A stretch of DNA of 39,507 nt from Cyanobium sp. ATX 6A2 (GTDB lineage: Bacteria > Cyanobacteriota > Cyanobacteriia > PCC-6307 > Cyanobiaceae). The notes below the pieces were generated by a model, which had not been told where the DNA came from, made no database searches, and worked only from the letters and a program-made list of their open reading frames with translations. The translations under genes were made by a program, and so were the position numbers. Below are positions 7,862 to 21,515 of this stretch, piece after piece (the first letter of the stretch is position 1; every line of letters begins with the position of its first letter). The DNA lies in assembly GCF_024346355.1 (NCBI RefSeq), contig NZ_JAGQCU010000022.1, positions 1 to 39,507 of the forward strand, written 5' to 3'.

Positions 7862-8983
7862 TCAAGCACGAAGAGTAGCAGCGAAGTCTATTAATTGCTG
7901 CTCATAGCACTTCATGTCTTCGGAGCTCCTCTGATTCTCAATACTCTTAAACGCTTTGCGTAGATCCTCTGGCGAACTTGGGATGGTGAGCAGGGCGCTT
8001 GTAATTTCGGCTTCCGGATCAAAATACGACCATTCAACATTCATCAATGTGCAATACTTCCTGTTAGTGGCGGCATAGCATTTGTCGATAGCAAAGGAAG
8101 CAATGTCAATAAGCTCTTGCATGCCAATCGGAGAGCATGCCGTGAATGGCGCACCCTTCACTCTTGTGCTTAAGGAGCCAAGCCAATCATTTCGCTGATG
8201 AGGGTTTGGTATCCATGATGAGTCAACTCCGTCATTGCAAATGCAAATGGCCATCGCTTCGCATAGCATTGGTGAGAACGAAGGATTCGTATTCCGGTCT
8301 AGATCTCCTATCAATTCAGGATCACACTCAATGCCTGCTTTGGCTAGAAAGTCACTAAGCAATGAATACTCGTGGCGCTTTGTTGGAATGTGATTGCTTT
8401 TCACTGCGTAAGTGCCCTCAACAGACTTTGACTTGAGCATCAGAAGTTCGTAGAATCGAAACCAATTCCGAGGTAGCTGAGTCACGGTGGATTCGGTGTT
8501 CAGAGCTTCCACGATAATCCTACGCTCTAAAGGCGCAAACATCTCGGGCCTCAGTCCCTGAGCGTGGAGGAATCCAATGTCATTTTTCAATCTAGTTGGA
8601 CATCGAAAGTACCATTGCTTGTATGCAGCCTGAAAATACGAGGACTGAGTTCTTGTGTATCCAATCGCAATGACTTCATCGACCGAGTAGCGGCGCAAAG
8701 CTCTTTCTGCAATGAAATTAACCGCTAGTGGGTGATTGCCCAATACTTCGTGACTAATTAGCAAGGATGGTGAGCTCCAGGAGCTAAATATCTGATCAAG
8801 CCTTTCTAGGTCCGCGACCGCCTTTGCCTCGAGTCCCAAGCTCAGTCTCCTGGGTATCTCAGGATCAAGATGATTGAAAGTGACCAAATCCCCGCTCTGA
8901 GCGGCGATCTTTTCAAGGGCATCCTGAATCGAAGTAGAGCCACACTTCTGAGCACCGAAGTGAATGACAAGTGTCCTTTGCAA
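7862..8983 (-). CDS. sulfotransferase-family protein
   Basis: 373 residues. A PAPS 5'-phosphosulfate loop lies near the N-terminus (HFGAQKCGSTSIQ, residues 8-20) and a 3'-phosphate loop around residues 108-117 (YTRTQSSYFQA). This is the standard pair of cofactor sites in sulfotransferases, which move sulfate from PAPS to a hydroxyl or amine. The likely acceptor is a cell-surface glycan, inferred from the island context. No signal peptide or membrane segment is visible. Coding DNA is markedly more AT-rich than the core genes. It is flanked by an IS481 remnant and an IS1182-like remnant, so it probably arrived with or was moved among mobile elements. ATG 8983 places the PAPS loop at the usual distance from the start. 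The gene appears intact. Confidence 0.82.
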   Translation of the reverse strand: MQRTLVIHFGAQKCGSTSIQDALEKIAAQSGDLVTFNHLDPEIPRRLSLGLEAKAVADLERLDQIFSSWSSPSLLISHEVLGNHPLAVNFIAERALRRYSVDEVIAIGYTRTQSSYFQAAYKQWYFRCPTRLKNDIGFLHAQGLRPEMFAPLERRIIVEALNTESTVTQLPRNWFRFYELLMLKSKSVEGTYAVKSNHIPTKRHEYSLLSDFLAKAGIECDPELIGDLDRNTNPSFSPMLCEAMAICICNDGVDSSWIPNPHQRNDWLGSLSTRVKGAPFTACSPIGMQELIDIASFAIDKCYAATNRKYCTLMNVEWSYFDPEAEITSALLTIPSSPEDLRKAFKSIENQRSSEDMKCYEQQLIDFAATLRA

Positions 8984-9059
8984 CGGTTGATAAAATGCAC
9001 TGTGGCTAGTTTAACCCATAAACTCTATTACTCCTTTCCGGTTCCAATTCGGACTTGTC

Positions 9060-9182
9060 TTGCTGCGCCGGAAGTCACTGATCCGGCTGTGGTCGAGCTG
9101 ATGGTTTGCCGTGAGCACCCGGAAAGCCAGATGCTCGTAGCAGGCCAGCGCAATTTTCCAGGAGGGGTGAATGCCCACTCAG
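9060..9182 (-). pseudogene. IS1182-like transposase N-terminal fragment
   Basis: On the minus strand one frame reads GIHPSWKIALACYEHLAFRV, then LTANHQLDHSRISDFRR. This closely resembles the N-terminal region of IS1182-type transposases, where a KIARACYEDVAFRVL-like stretch is followed by PDHSTISRFRR. Only about 38 residues survive. The upstream end is truncated at the left terminus of ISx copy A (9183), and the sequence degenerates after 9065. The rest of the gene is not visible on the far side of copy A. Confidence 0.6.
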
Positions 9183-10899
9183 TAGGGCCTCCTGAGAAAG
9201 CTAAGCGGTGCTTCAATTGATAGCACCGTAGAATCCCCTCCAGCTTGCCGATTGATCCTCAGGCAGCAGCAGGATGCTCGTTCAGCACCGCCACATGGGA
9301 GTTGCAGGCTGCTCTATGGGCTAGAAGAAGCTGTAGCCAGTAGGCTAAAAGGACAAAAAGAAGCTCCAGGAGCTTCTCGAGGTTCATGACGAGCACATTC
9401 AACGCAATGGCGCAACCCTGGGTCGTGGCGAGCTTCTCGCGGATCAGATCCAATCCATACCGTCGCTTCCCCTGCCCGATCTTGCCCTCAACGGCATTGC
9501 GTTGTCGCTGGTCATCCAGAAACTGCTTCTTCTCCTCAGCCAGCAACTGTGGATCGCTCTTGGGGCGACCGAGGCGCGGACCACTCAAGCGAATGCCATG
9601 ACGCTGGCAGAAGGCTCGGTTGGATCGCGTTCGATAAATCTGATCAGCACAGATCACCTTTGGATAGTGGCCATATCGGCGGCGATAAGCGCTTGCCTGA
9701 GCCTTCAGATCTTCTCCTTCGTTGTAGGGATTATAACTCAGCCGATCAAGAAAGGTGAACCCATCGCCAGTGACTGAGATTGAGATCTTTGCGCCAAACT
9801 CAACGTTGCTTCTGGCCTTGCCACGCACGATGGGCCTGATGTGAGCTTGGTAGAGGCTCACGATTCGATCAGGGATGCTTCTGCTGTCTGAGTGATAAAG
9901 AATCTTCTGCTGACGCACCAGTTCACTGACCACCAGCAGCTTGTGGTACCAATGCCGACCTGCTGCCAGAAGGAAGTCACCACAAGCGGTCAGGGCATCA
10001 ATACTGGCCAGATTCCGCTCCAGATGGCCCAGCTGCTGCTGAATGGCCTTGCGGATCATGCTGATGCGAGGTCGCTTCTTCTTGGCTACGGCAAGAAACT
10101 GCTGTCTGGCTTTCTTACGATGGGTTCGAGGCTTATCGCCAAAGGATGCTCTGACCTGAGGATGCATCGCATCAATGAGCTTCTCCGTGACCTCCCTGGC
10201 CTCATTGAGCAGAGAGAGGTCCGTTGGGTATCGGATATCGGCGGGGACGCACGTGGCGTCAATCAACAGGGTGCCCTGGTTGGAAGATGCTCTGTCAGAG
10301 CCAGCCTGCGCGGGCTGATCACTGCTGGGCAACCCACTGTCGTTATCATCATCCTGGGATGATGCGGATCGAATGACGTTCAGGCCATGACGGACAATCC
10401 TTTCGTTGCAGTCGTTGACGATTGATTCCGGCAACCGCTTGCGAAAATAGACCATCATCGATGGATCAAACGGGGCCGAATACTGGAAGGCCTCCAGGCC
10501 GATGAAGAATTGGAGATAGGGATTCTCCTTGATCTGCTCCACCAGTTCTTCATCGGTGAGGCCTAGGCGAGCCTTGATGATTAAAGCGCCGAGCGCCATT
10601 CGAAATGGCTTGGCGGGGGCTCCAAAGCCCTTGCAGAACTGCGACGCGTAGTCATCTTCCAGATCATCCCAGGGAATGAGTTCTGCCAGCTTGATCCAGC
10701 GGTTATCACCAGAGAGTTTGCCGCCAAAGGGCAGGAAGAAATCTTCAAACGAGAGCTGATGACGAGGCTCGCGTCGATACATGTGGAAAACTCTGGGCAG
10801 CTTTTCGGCTCAAATGAGCCGATTTGCGTACATTCTACCGTCTAAAACTGCTCAGATCCACTGCGGTGCAAGCGGTCTGGTCTTTCTCAGGAGGCCCTA
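9183..10899 (-). mobile_element. ISx copy A: complete IS5/IS1182-like insertion sequence
   Basis: A 1,717-bp element bounded by inverted ends TAGGGCCTCCTGAGAAAG (9183-9200) and CTTTCTCAGGAGGCCCTA (10882-10899), perfect over 18 bases. It encodes one uninterrupted transposase on the minus strand. No flanking duplication longer than the TA that may belong to the repeat itself is visible. The two flanks belong to different transposase fragments, an IS1182-like piece on the left and an IS5-like piece on the right. Either the insertion site was itself a junction between older elements or a deletion occurred next to the element. Confidence 0.85.
9259..10782 (-). CDS. ISx transposase (DUF772 plus DDE domain)
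   Basis: 507 residues from ATG 10782. The N-terminal DUF772-like domain covers roughly residues 15-125 (SFEDFFLPFGGKL, IKARLGLTDEELVEQIKENP, FDPSMMVYFRKRL). A DDE domain follows: LLIDATCVPADIRYPTD (first Asp, about residue 173), KVICADQIYRTRSN (second Asp, about residue 385) and QRNAVEGKIGQGKRRYGLD (Glu, about residue 442). An insertion of ~170 residues between the first two Asp is normal for this group. No stop or frameshift is present and both inverted ends are intact, so the element may be active and could supply transposase to copy B. I place it in the IS5/IS1182 group; which of the two is uncertain. Confidence 0.85.
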   Translation of the reverse strand: MYRREPRHQLSFEDFFLPFGGKLSGDNRWIKLAELIPWDDLEDDYASQFCKGFGAPAKPFRMALGALIIKARLGLTDEELVEQIKENPYLQFFIGLEAFQYSAPFDPSMMVYFRKRLPESIVNDCNERIVRHGLNVIRSASSQDDDNDSGLPSSDQPAQAGSDRASSNQGTLLIDATCVPADIRYPTDLSLLNEAREVTEKLIDAMHPQVRASFGDKPRTHRKKARQQFLAVAKKKRPRISMIRKAIQQQLGHLERNLASIDALTACGDFLLAAGRHWYHKLLVVSELVRQQKILYHSDSRSIPDRIVSLYQAHIRPIVRGKARSNVEFGAKISISVTGDGFTFLDRLSYNPYNEGEDLKAQASAYRRRYGHYPKVICADQIYRTRSNRAFCQRHGIRLSGPRLGRPKSDPQLLAEEKKQFLDDQRQRNAVEGKIGQGKRRYGLDLIREKLATTQGCAIALNVLVMNLEKLLELLFVLLAYWLQLLLAHRAACNSHVAVLNEHPAAA

Positions 10900-11863
10900 C
10901 GTAAACACCGGCCACGCTATGACCGAGAGAAGGCTCGTGCCAACTTCCTTCGAGTTGCCAAGCAAAAGAAGCCCCGTCGCTCCACAATAAAGGCAACCAT
11001 ACGCCGCCAGCTCGATTACCTGCAGCGGAATCTTGATGCCATTGATGTCCTGATCGCCTCTGGGGCAATGCTTTCGGGCCTGAAGACCCATTGGTGGCGG
11101 AAGCTCCTTGTTATTAGCGAGCTGCACCGTCAGCAAAGCATCCTGTTGTATTCCAAGACCCGCAGCATGCCCGACCGCATCGTGAACCTGGTTCAGCGAC
11201 ACGTTCGGCCCATGGTTCGCGGCAAGGCAAGGGCTGATGTTGAGTTTGGTGCCAAGATCAGTGTATCGGTGCGGAACGGCTTTGCTTTCCTGCACAGAAT
11301 CAGCTGGGATCCATACAACGAGGCTGAAGACCTGATCCCACAAGCCAAGAAGTATAAGCAGGAGTATGGCTGCTATCCCGAGCGAATCTGCGCTGACCGC
11401 ATCTACATCAATACCAGGAACCGTAACTTCTGCACCAGAAACAACATTCGGCTGTCAGGAAAGCGATTAGGGAGACCCCCGAAAGATCCTGAGATCAATG
11501 CTGCGTACTCGCAGCAGCTCAGCGCAGACCAGCGGAAGCGAAATGAAGTTGAGGGATGCTTTGGATCAGGGAAGAGGAAGTATGCTCTAGATCTGGTTAT
11601 GCCTCGGTTGCACAGAGGTGCAGAGAATTCGATCTCGATGGCATTTGTGGTGATGTGTGCAGAGAAGATCCGAAGGCTCCTCCGCCTCTTTTTTGTCGCT
11701 ATTTTCCCTGGTTATGTGCCTTGCAATGGCCAGGTTGCCTCTGGATGGAGCGCAGAAACACTTTGCAGCTCGGAATGGCTTATTCACTGGTCGCTGTATA
11801 GCCGCGCGCATGAGCCGCCTACGCCCTGCTCGTTGACAGAATTCGGATCCATCCTGAGGTTCT
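10900..11863 (+). pseudogene. ISx-related transposase, N-terminally truncated
   Basis: Directly right of ISx copy A a plus-strand frame begins mid-protein (RKHRPRYDREKARANFLRVA) and parallels the ISx transposase. It has the linker helices, IVNLVQRHVRPMVRGKARAD, RICADRIYINTRNRNFC (second catalytic Asp) and RKRNEVEGCFGSGKRKYALD (Glu). The first Asp and the DUF772 domain are missing. The frame stays open past its own right terminal repeat to 11973, so the last ~37 codons are not transposase. The residues differ clearly from ISx, so this is a sister element and not a recent duplicate. An internal ATG at 11068 has no functional meaning. Confidence 0.78.
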
Positions 11864-11906
11864 CTTTTTCAGGAGTCCCTAATCAAGTTAGGGTACTCCC
11901 GAAAAA
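11864..11906. repeat. two related IS ends in tail-to-tail arrangement (inverted repeat)
   Basis: The right end of the ISx sister element, CTTTTTCAGGAGTCCCTA (11864-11881), matches the ISx end at 16 of 18 bases. Six bases later a second end in opposite orientation begins, TAGGGTACTCCCGAAAAAC (from 11889). Together CCCTAA (11877-11882) and TTAGGG (11888-11893), plus the outer TTTTTC and GAAAAA blocks, form a near-perfect inverted repeat. It could also fold as a hairpin in RNA. No transposase follows the second end; the next gene starts from the other side at 12015. Confidence 0.7.
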
Positions 11907-12014
11907 CAAACCCTGGCTTGCGATAACACGGCCATTGTATGCCATCAGGTCTGATCTCCAAAACCTCCCTTAAGCACACGGTGAACCCAAGCCATCTCAA
12001 CAGGCAGCTTTAAT

Positions 12015-12914
12015 TTAGCAAACCTTAAACCAAATACTAGCGCCACCAACGCCATTCGGCGTAGGCATAAACTTCGACGCAAAGCCACTTTTTCCAATGA
12101 AGTTGTTGGCCAACAAGGGCTTTAGCCTGCCAGTTGATACAAGCACCTGAACGAGATAGTCTTCGTACCAATATAGCCGCTGATTAACTAAGTGGGGCCT
12201 AGGCCGCCCATGCGGCAAGTAAAGATCATGGATTTGGACAATCACGCCTGGCCGTAGGAGCGGAAACAGAATGCAATAAACAAACACACAGTCATTTCCC
12301 GTCTTAAGTGCATGACTTGAATCTATAAAGAGGACATCACCGTCAGCGACACTGGCTGAGATTTCAGCCGGGTCGCATTCCTGAATCTTCGTTTCAATAA
12401 TCTCAATGTCAAGCTTCGAGATATCTGCCCGCGGAGCCGGATCAATGCATACAAGGCGGCCACTTCCAGCCATTGCCGATGCCGCAATCCGAGAACTCCA
12501 GCCAGAGCCCACCTCGACAACTGTTTTCGGCTTGTACTTCCTCAAGAAACCATAGTAATGGACAGCATCGCTTCTATCAAACTGTCCGTTTGCCCATTGA
12601 AATCCTGTTTCCGAACAAAAACTTTCAAGGTCATAAGGAATTTCTTCGTTTATGTCGCTGAGCAGCTTCAGCTGTTCGGCAAGGCAATATCTGTCAGGCG
12701 AAAATAGAGGCAGCGAGTTGCCGTCGCTGTCATACTCAAACGAAGAATTTATGTCCTCAATTGTGGGAAGGCTTGAATAAAAGTGTGGCTTCCGGATGCA
12801 GACCCCATCATTGCCCGACTCTATATATGCTCGAGCCTCTTGGTCGCTCCACGCGTACTTTGAAGCAAGTCGCTTAAGCAAGTCTAGCTCCCTCACGGTT
12901 TCAGGATCCAACAT
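12015..12914 (-). CDS. class I SAM-dependent methyltransferase (Methyltransf_24-like)
   Basis: 299 residues. SAM-binding motif I is TVVEVGSGWSSRI (residues 131-143), followed by the acidic strand LVCIDPAP (154-161) and then DVLFIDSSHALKTGNDC (193-209). That order is typical of the FkbM/Methyltransf_24 group found in polysaccharide and glycan clusters. The C-terminal half (RPGVIVQIHDLYLPHGRPRP) fits the same fold. No signal peptide. The acceptor is unknown; sugar O-methylation is inference from the neighbouring sulfotransferases. Base composition is AT-richer than the core. It lies at the right edge of the IS island and about 190 bp separate it from the next sulfotransferase on the same strand. 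ATG 12914 gives the usual length. Confidence 0.8.
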   Translation of the reverse strand: MLDPETVRELDLLKRLASKYAWSDQEARAYIESGNDGVCIRKPHFYSSLPTIEDINSSFEYDSDGNSLPLFSPDRYCLAEQLKLLSDINEEIPYDLESFCSETGFQWANGQFDRSDAVHYYGFLRKYKPKTVVEVGSGWSSRIAASAMAGSGRLVCIDPAPRADISKLDIEIIETKIQECDPAEISASVADGDVLFIDSSHALKTGNDCVFVYCILFPLLRPGVIVQIHDLYLPHGRPRPHLVNQRLYWYEDYLVQVLVSTGRLKPLLANNFIGKSGFASKFMPTPNGVGGASIWFKVC

Positions 12915-13106
12915 GTCCAGCTCTTCAGTCGCGATAATTGGGCGAAGTCGAGCTTAGCGGCAGCACTCGAGGAGGTCCAACGGACAAGATAACCAAATAA
13001 ACGAAAAGCTGCGCGGATCTGCTTAAAACTTTGTCAGGAAGACCTTTTAATACATTTGGAAGGCCGGGAAGCGCAACCTAAGCAACCAAGCAACAGCGGC
13101 TTAGTT

Positions 13107-13885
13107 CTAGAGTTTTCGACAAAAGATATCAGACTGAGAAGTCGCAAATGCTGGTCTCAAGGCCTGAAACAATTTGGCTCCTCTTGCCAGCCGCTCCTCC
13201 GGATCCGCCACCGTGCGGTTCACCTCCAGCAAAGCCATCAGCACCGGCTCACTCATCGAAGTGTTGGACCACGGCACCTGTTTGGGCAGTTCTTCCTGAT
13301 GGGCCCCCGCAGCCATCAACACACGCTGTACCAGGCTCTCGGCGGGCTCATAGGGCAGCACATCAACCGCAGTACAGGCAGCGCGCAGCTCCGCGAGGAT
13401 CGGCTCAAGTCGCAGGCTGGCGGCCTCCTCCTCCAGCCACGCATCCGGGCTGCGCGTTTCCCCCACATAGGGATCCTTCACTGCCTGGTTGTAGAGCGAA
13501 GCCGCCCTGCTGAGCAGGTCACGCTCCACCAGCAGCGCCCTGATGCCCACCGGATCGGCGATGCCATGGCCCACCAAGAATGCCACCACCCTAGCGGCGC
13601 AGCCCTTGCTGAGATACTCGCTGCTGATCAGCAGGGTGCGCTGGCTGACGCCCTCCAGCTCGGTGCGCAACTGCTCCAGCAGCTCAGCCGGCTCGAGCTC
13701 CTCGGCATCAGGCCTCTTCAGCTCAGGCACCAGAGTGAACACCAGGTTGTGATGGGAACCGTCCGGCCATTGGCCGGCCTTCGGATAGTGAAAGGCCTTA
13801 AACACCTGATCGCGCAGCACCGCCTGGATCGCACTGGTGCCGGTCTTGTGCGGGCCGGCATGCAGGATCAGCCGGCATGGGGGCA

Positions 13886-13886
<1 letters not shown>
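13107..13886 (-). CDS. sulfotransferase-family protein overlapping the gltB stop codon
   Basis: About 259 residues. The PAPS loop HAGPHKTGTSAIQ lies at the extreme N-terminus and a second phosphate-contact region is LVERDLLSRAASLYNQAV. It is shorter than the 373-residue sulfotransferase at 7862-8983 and only distantly similar to it. Its base composition is high-GC, like the core. The start ATG overlaps the gltB stop as TGATG (one shared base), with GTG one codon upstream as an alternative. Translation is probably coupled to gltB and both may share a transcript. The enzyme has no obvious link to nitrogen assimilation, so co-transcription may only reflect where it inserted. It probably acts on surface glycans. 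Confidence 0.8.
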
Positions 13887-18499
<4,613 letters not shown>

Positions 18500-18774
18500 A
18501 TCCCGAGGTGTTCCGGCGAGTGTCGTAGCGGTGGACAGGGGCACGAGCGGCCCCGGGGGGGTCTCCAGGGGCTGGGGGCCGTTGGCGGCTTGGCGGTGGG
18601 CCTGCGGCGGCTTGGCGGCGGGCCCTCGGCGGGTGGCCGGTCGAGCCGGTGCTGGGCCGATGCCGCCTGCCTCCGGGGATGCATGCACCTGATGAGCTGG
18701 TAATCCTAGTCAGGCGCAGCCCTGGGGCCACGTTTAAGGTCTGCGGCCAACGGCGGACCGTGAGGCTGCAGGCC

Positions 18775-20577
18775 ATGACCAGCTCAGGACCAACGGCACA
18801 CGCACCCCACCAGGCCAGCTGCCGCCGCGCTCCGGCCGCTATCGGCGCCCTCAGCCTGGTGGCCCTCGCCCTGGTGTCACCCCTGCTGAATGACGCCGCT
18901 TTGGCCGCCCCGCGGATGCCGCCGGCGGTGCGGCGCAGCAGCCCCACCCCGGCGGCGCCAGAGACGCGAGAGGGTGCCACGGTGCTGGTGAACGGCCGCG
19001 CCCAACAGGCGCGCTGGCGCTGGATCGGCGCCGAGAGTGCGCCCAGCCAGGTGTGGCTGCCGCTGGAAGTGCTGCAGAACCAGCTGGGGGTGAGCAGCCG
19101 CAGCCTCAGCGACGGCACCCTGGATCTGGAGTGGTTCGGGCGCCCCCTGAAGGTGCCGCCTGACCAGCAACAGGCCCTCGACGACGAGGTGGCCATCGAT
19201 GCCCTGCCACTGCTGCAGGCCGTGGGGGTGGGGCTCGGGGCCGACGACGGACGGCTGCGCCTCGATCTGCCGGTGACCACGCTGGTGGGGGTGCGCAGCT
19301 CCACCCAGGTGGGGATCCGCCGGGTGGTGCTCGACCTCAGCGGGCCGGCGCTGGTGGAGACCGGAGCCGGAGAACTGCTGCTGGGCATCCGGGGCGATGC
19401 CGCCCGGCTGCGGGAGCTGCAGGGCCTGGGCCTGGCCGCCAGAAGCGACAGCCGCGGGCTCGCCCTGCGCACCGGCGGTGCGGCCCCGAGCCGGGTGTTC
19501 ACCCTCGGCGAACCCTCCCGGGTGGTGATCGACCTGCCCGCCGGCGCGCCGGCCACTGCCCCGGCGGCCCCGGCGCCGATCGATCCGCGGCTGCAGGCCC
19601 TGCTGGGCCGGGGCGTGCGCTGGGACCGCATGGGCCGCGATGGGATGCGCATCAATGCCGTGCGCGTGGAGCCCGCCAATGGCCCCCTGCAGCTGGTGCC
19701 GCTCGTGCGGCCGGGGGGCATGACCGGCCTGGGTACCCTCACCCAGCTGGCCCAGCAGAACCAGGCACTGGTGGCGATCAACGGGGGTTACTTCAACCGG
19801 GTGCGGCGCCTGCCGCTGGGCGCGCTCAAGCGCGATGGGCGCTGGCTGTCGGGGCCGATCCTCAACCGGGGGGTGGCCGCCTGGAGCGGCCGCGAGCTGC
19901 CCCGCTTCGGGCGTCTCAGCCTGGAGGAGTGGGTGGCGGGCAGCGACGGCCGTCGCCTGCCGCTGGTGGTGGTGAACAGCGGCTTCGTGCAGCGCGGAAT
20001 CAGCCGCTACACCCCCGACTGGGGGCATGCCTACCAGGCCCTGAGCGGCAACGAAACGGCCCTGCTGCTGCGCAACGACACCGTGGTGCAGCAGTTCGCG
20101 GCCCCCGACCTGGAGCGGGGCGTGCCGCTGCGCCAAGGCGACACCCTGCTCGTGGGCCGGGGAGGCACCGTGATGCCCTGGAGCCAGGGCGAGCGGCTCA
20201 CCCTGAGCAGCCGCCCCAGCTCGCCGCTGGGCGAAGCCCAGCAGGTGATCGGCGGCGGGCCGCTGCTCCTGGAGGGCGGGCGCACGGTGCTCAACGGCAG
20301 CGCCGAGAGTTTCGCCGCCAGCTTCATGACCCAGGGGGCACCGCGCACCGTGCTGGCCAGCGACGGGCGGGAGGTGTGGCTGATCACCCTGGAGGGGGAT
20401 GGCACTCCGGGGCCGACCCTGACGCAGACGGCCCAGATCCTGCTGCAGTTGGGCCTGCGGGACGCCCTCAACCTCGATGGCGGCAGCTCCACGGGCCTGG
20501 TGATGGGAGGCAGCCTGCAGGTGAAGGGACGCGGCGTGGTGGGCAGCGTCCACAACGGCGTGGGCCTGGTGCCCTGA
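18775..20577 (+). CDS. secreted phosphodiester-glycosidase (NAGPA) domain protein
   Basis: 600 residues from ATG 18775. This start was chosen because a classical signal peptide follows: basic CRRAPAA, a hydrophobic core GALSLVALALVSPLL, then a cleavage-like AALAAP. The N-terminal ~270 residues resemble an AMIN/copper-amine-oxidase-N-like wall-associated region (VWLPLEVLQNQLG, RRVVLDLSGPALVETG). The C-terminal domain has the NAGPA signatures LVAINGGYFN and ALNLDGGSSTGLVMGG, ending NGVGLVP. Members of this family cleave or bind phosphodiester-linked sugars in exopolysaccharide or cell envelope; the substrate here is unknown. Expected location is periplasm or cell surface. The frame stays open upstream to 18649 but overlaps the gltB leader and lacks a signal sequence there. 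Divergent to gltB and 60 bp before the IscA-like gene. Confidence 0.85.
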   Translation: MTSSGPTAHAPHQASCRRAPAAIGALSLVALALVSPLLNDAALAAPRMPPAVRRSSPTPAAPETREGATVLVNGRAQQARWRWIGAESAPSQVWLPLEVLQNQLGVSSRSLSDGTLDLEWFGRPLKVPPDQQQALDDEVAIDALPLLQAVGVGLGADDGRLRLDLPVTTLVGVRSSTQVGIRRVVLDLSGPALVETGAGELLLGIRGDAARLRELQGLGLAARSDSRGLALRTGGAAPSRVFTLGEPSRVVIDLPAGAPATAPAAPAPIDPRLQALLGRGVRWDRMGRDGMRINAVRVEPANGPLQLVPLVRPGGMTGLGTLTQLAQQNQALVAINGGYFNRVRRLPLGALKRDGRWLSGPILNRGVAAWSGRELPRFGRLSLEEWVAGSDGRRLPLVVVNSGFVQRGISRYTPDWGHAYQALSGNETALLLRNDTVVQQFAAPDLERGVPLRQGDTLLVGRGGTVMPWSQGERLTLSSRPSSPLGEAQQVIGGGPLLLEGGRTVLNGSAESFAASFMTQGAPRTVLASDGREVWLITLEGDGTPGPTLTQTAQILLQLGLRDALNLDGGSSTGLVMGGSLQVKGRGVVGSVHNGVGLVP

Positions 20578-20637
20578 TCCGCGGTGGCTGCCACAGTGAG
20601 ACCCTCAGATGCCCGCTGCCGCTGCCGCAGCCCCGCA

Positions 20638-20994
20638 ATGCCCAAGGGCCACAGCCTGCGACTCACCAGCGCCGCCGCCGCCGAACTGGGGCGCCAGGCG
20701 GCCGTGGCCGGCACCCCAGGCCTGATGCACGTGGATCTGGTGGAGGGGGGCTGCGAGCAGTGGACGATCCGGCTGCGGCCCGGCCACCTGGCCGGTGTGC
20801 CGATCGCCCGGGCCGACGGCGTGACCCTCCATGCCCCGCTCGAGCAGACGGCGTTGCTCGCAGGGTTGAGCCTGGATTACCGCGGCGATCTGAGCGGCGG
20901 CGGATTCCTGGTGCGCAGCGCCGAGGGGGTACGAACCTGTGCCTGCGGGGCGGCCTTCAGCCCGCTGCTGGGAAGGGGTCGGGCGACCCGGTAA
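20638..20994 (+). CDS. IscA/HesB-like iron-sulfur cluster assembly protein
   Basis: 118 residues from ATG 20638, the normal size for A-type scaffold/carrier proteins. The pattern of three cysteines is preserved: one in VEGGCEQWTIRL and a CxC in TCACGAAFSP near the C-terminus. LRLTSAAAAELGRQA is the usual N-terminal helix. It would carry Fe-S or iron to target apoproteins; nearby gltB and the radical SAM genes need such clusters, but a specific link is speculation. The middle segment HAPLEQTALLAGLSLDYRGD fits the fold. A longer frame from 20584 exists but its N-terminus is low-complexity. The gene ends 75 bp before rpsL. Which subgroup (IscA, SufA, ErpA) cannot be told. Confidence 0.85.
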   Translation: MPKGHSLRLTSAAAAELGRQAAVAGTPGLMHVDLVEGGCEQWTIRLRPGHLAGVPIARADGVTLHAPLEQTALLAGLSLDYRGDLSGGGFLVRSAEGVRTCACGAAFSPLLGRGRATR

Positions 20995-21069
20995 GGTGAC
21001 GGATTGTCGATTGAGGTCGGAACGTCCGCCCAGTCGTTTCGTTCCCGGCCCCCGAACTTCCGGCCCTCG

Positions 21070-21444
21070 ATGCCCACTATTCAGCAGCTCATCCGTACCG
21101 AGCGTCAGCGACTGACCCGCAAGACCAAGTCGCCGGCGCTGCGGGCCTGCCCCGAACGCCGAGGTGTGTGCACCCGCGTGTACACCTCCACCCCGAAGAA
21201 GCCCAACTCGGCCCTGCGCAAGGTGGCCCGTGTGCGGCTGACCTCCGGCTTTGAGGTCACCGCCTACATCCCCGGCATCGGCCACAACCTCCAGGAGCAC
21301 TCGGTGGTACTGATCCGCGGTGGCCGGGTGAAGGATCTGCCCGGTGTGCGCTATCACATCATCCGCGGCACGCTCGACACCGCCGGCGTCAAGGACCGCC
21401 GCCAGGCCCGCTCCAAATACGGCGCCAAGACGCCCAAAGACTGA
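21070..21444 (+). CDS. rpsL: 30S ribosomal protein S12
   Basis: 124 residues from ATG 21070, beginning [13 protein letters not shown] as in cyanobacterial and plastid S12. Signature blocks [15 protein letters not shown] and [20 protein letters not shown] are intact. The second Lys of KKPNS, where streptomycin-resistance changes occur, is the wild type. It sits in the decoding centre of the small subunit. It is the first gene of the str operon rpsL-rpsG-fusA-tuf-rpsJ, with 71 bp to rpsG. An upstream in-frame ATG-like extension to 21004 has no counterpart in the family and is rejected. A short perfect stem (CAGGCC at 21449 with GGCCTG at 21459) lies just after the stop and may modulate read-through. 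Confidence 0.97.
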   Translation: MPTIQQLIRTERQRLTRKTKSPALRACPERRGVCTRVYTSTPKKPNSALRKVARVRLTSGFEVTAYIPGIGHNLQEHSVVLIRGGRVKDLPGVRYHIIRGTLDTAGVKDRRQARSKYGAKTPKD

Positions 21445-21515
21445 AGACCAGGCCTTTGGGCCTGAGGCCCTGAATCACCCCCTGACTCCCTCACCAGCTC
21501 CTTCACCTCGCCCCC

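Noticed and set aside
9182-10900. A longer target-site duplication flanking ISx copy A
   Set aside because: Bases outside the 18-bp ends (CTCAG on the left, CGTAA on the right) do not match; only the symmetric G/C beside the ends is seen, which is part of the inverted repeat.
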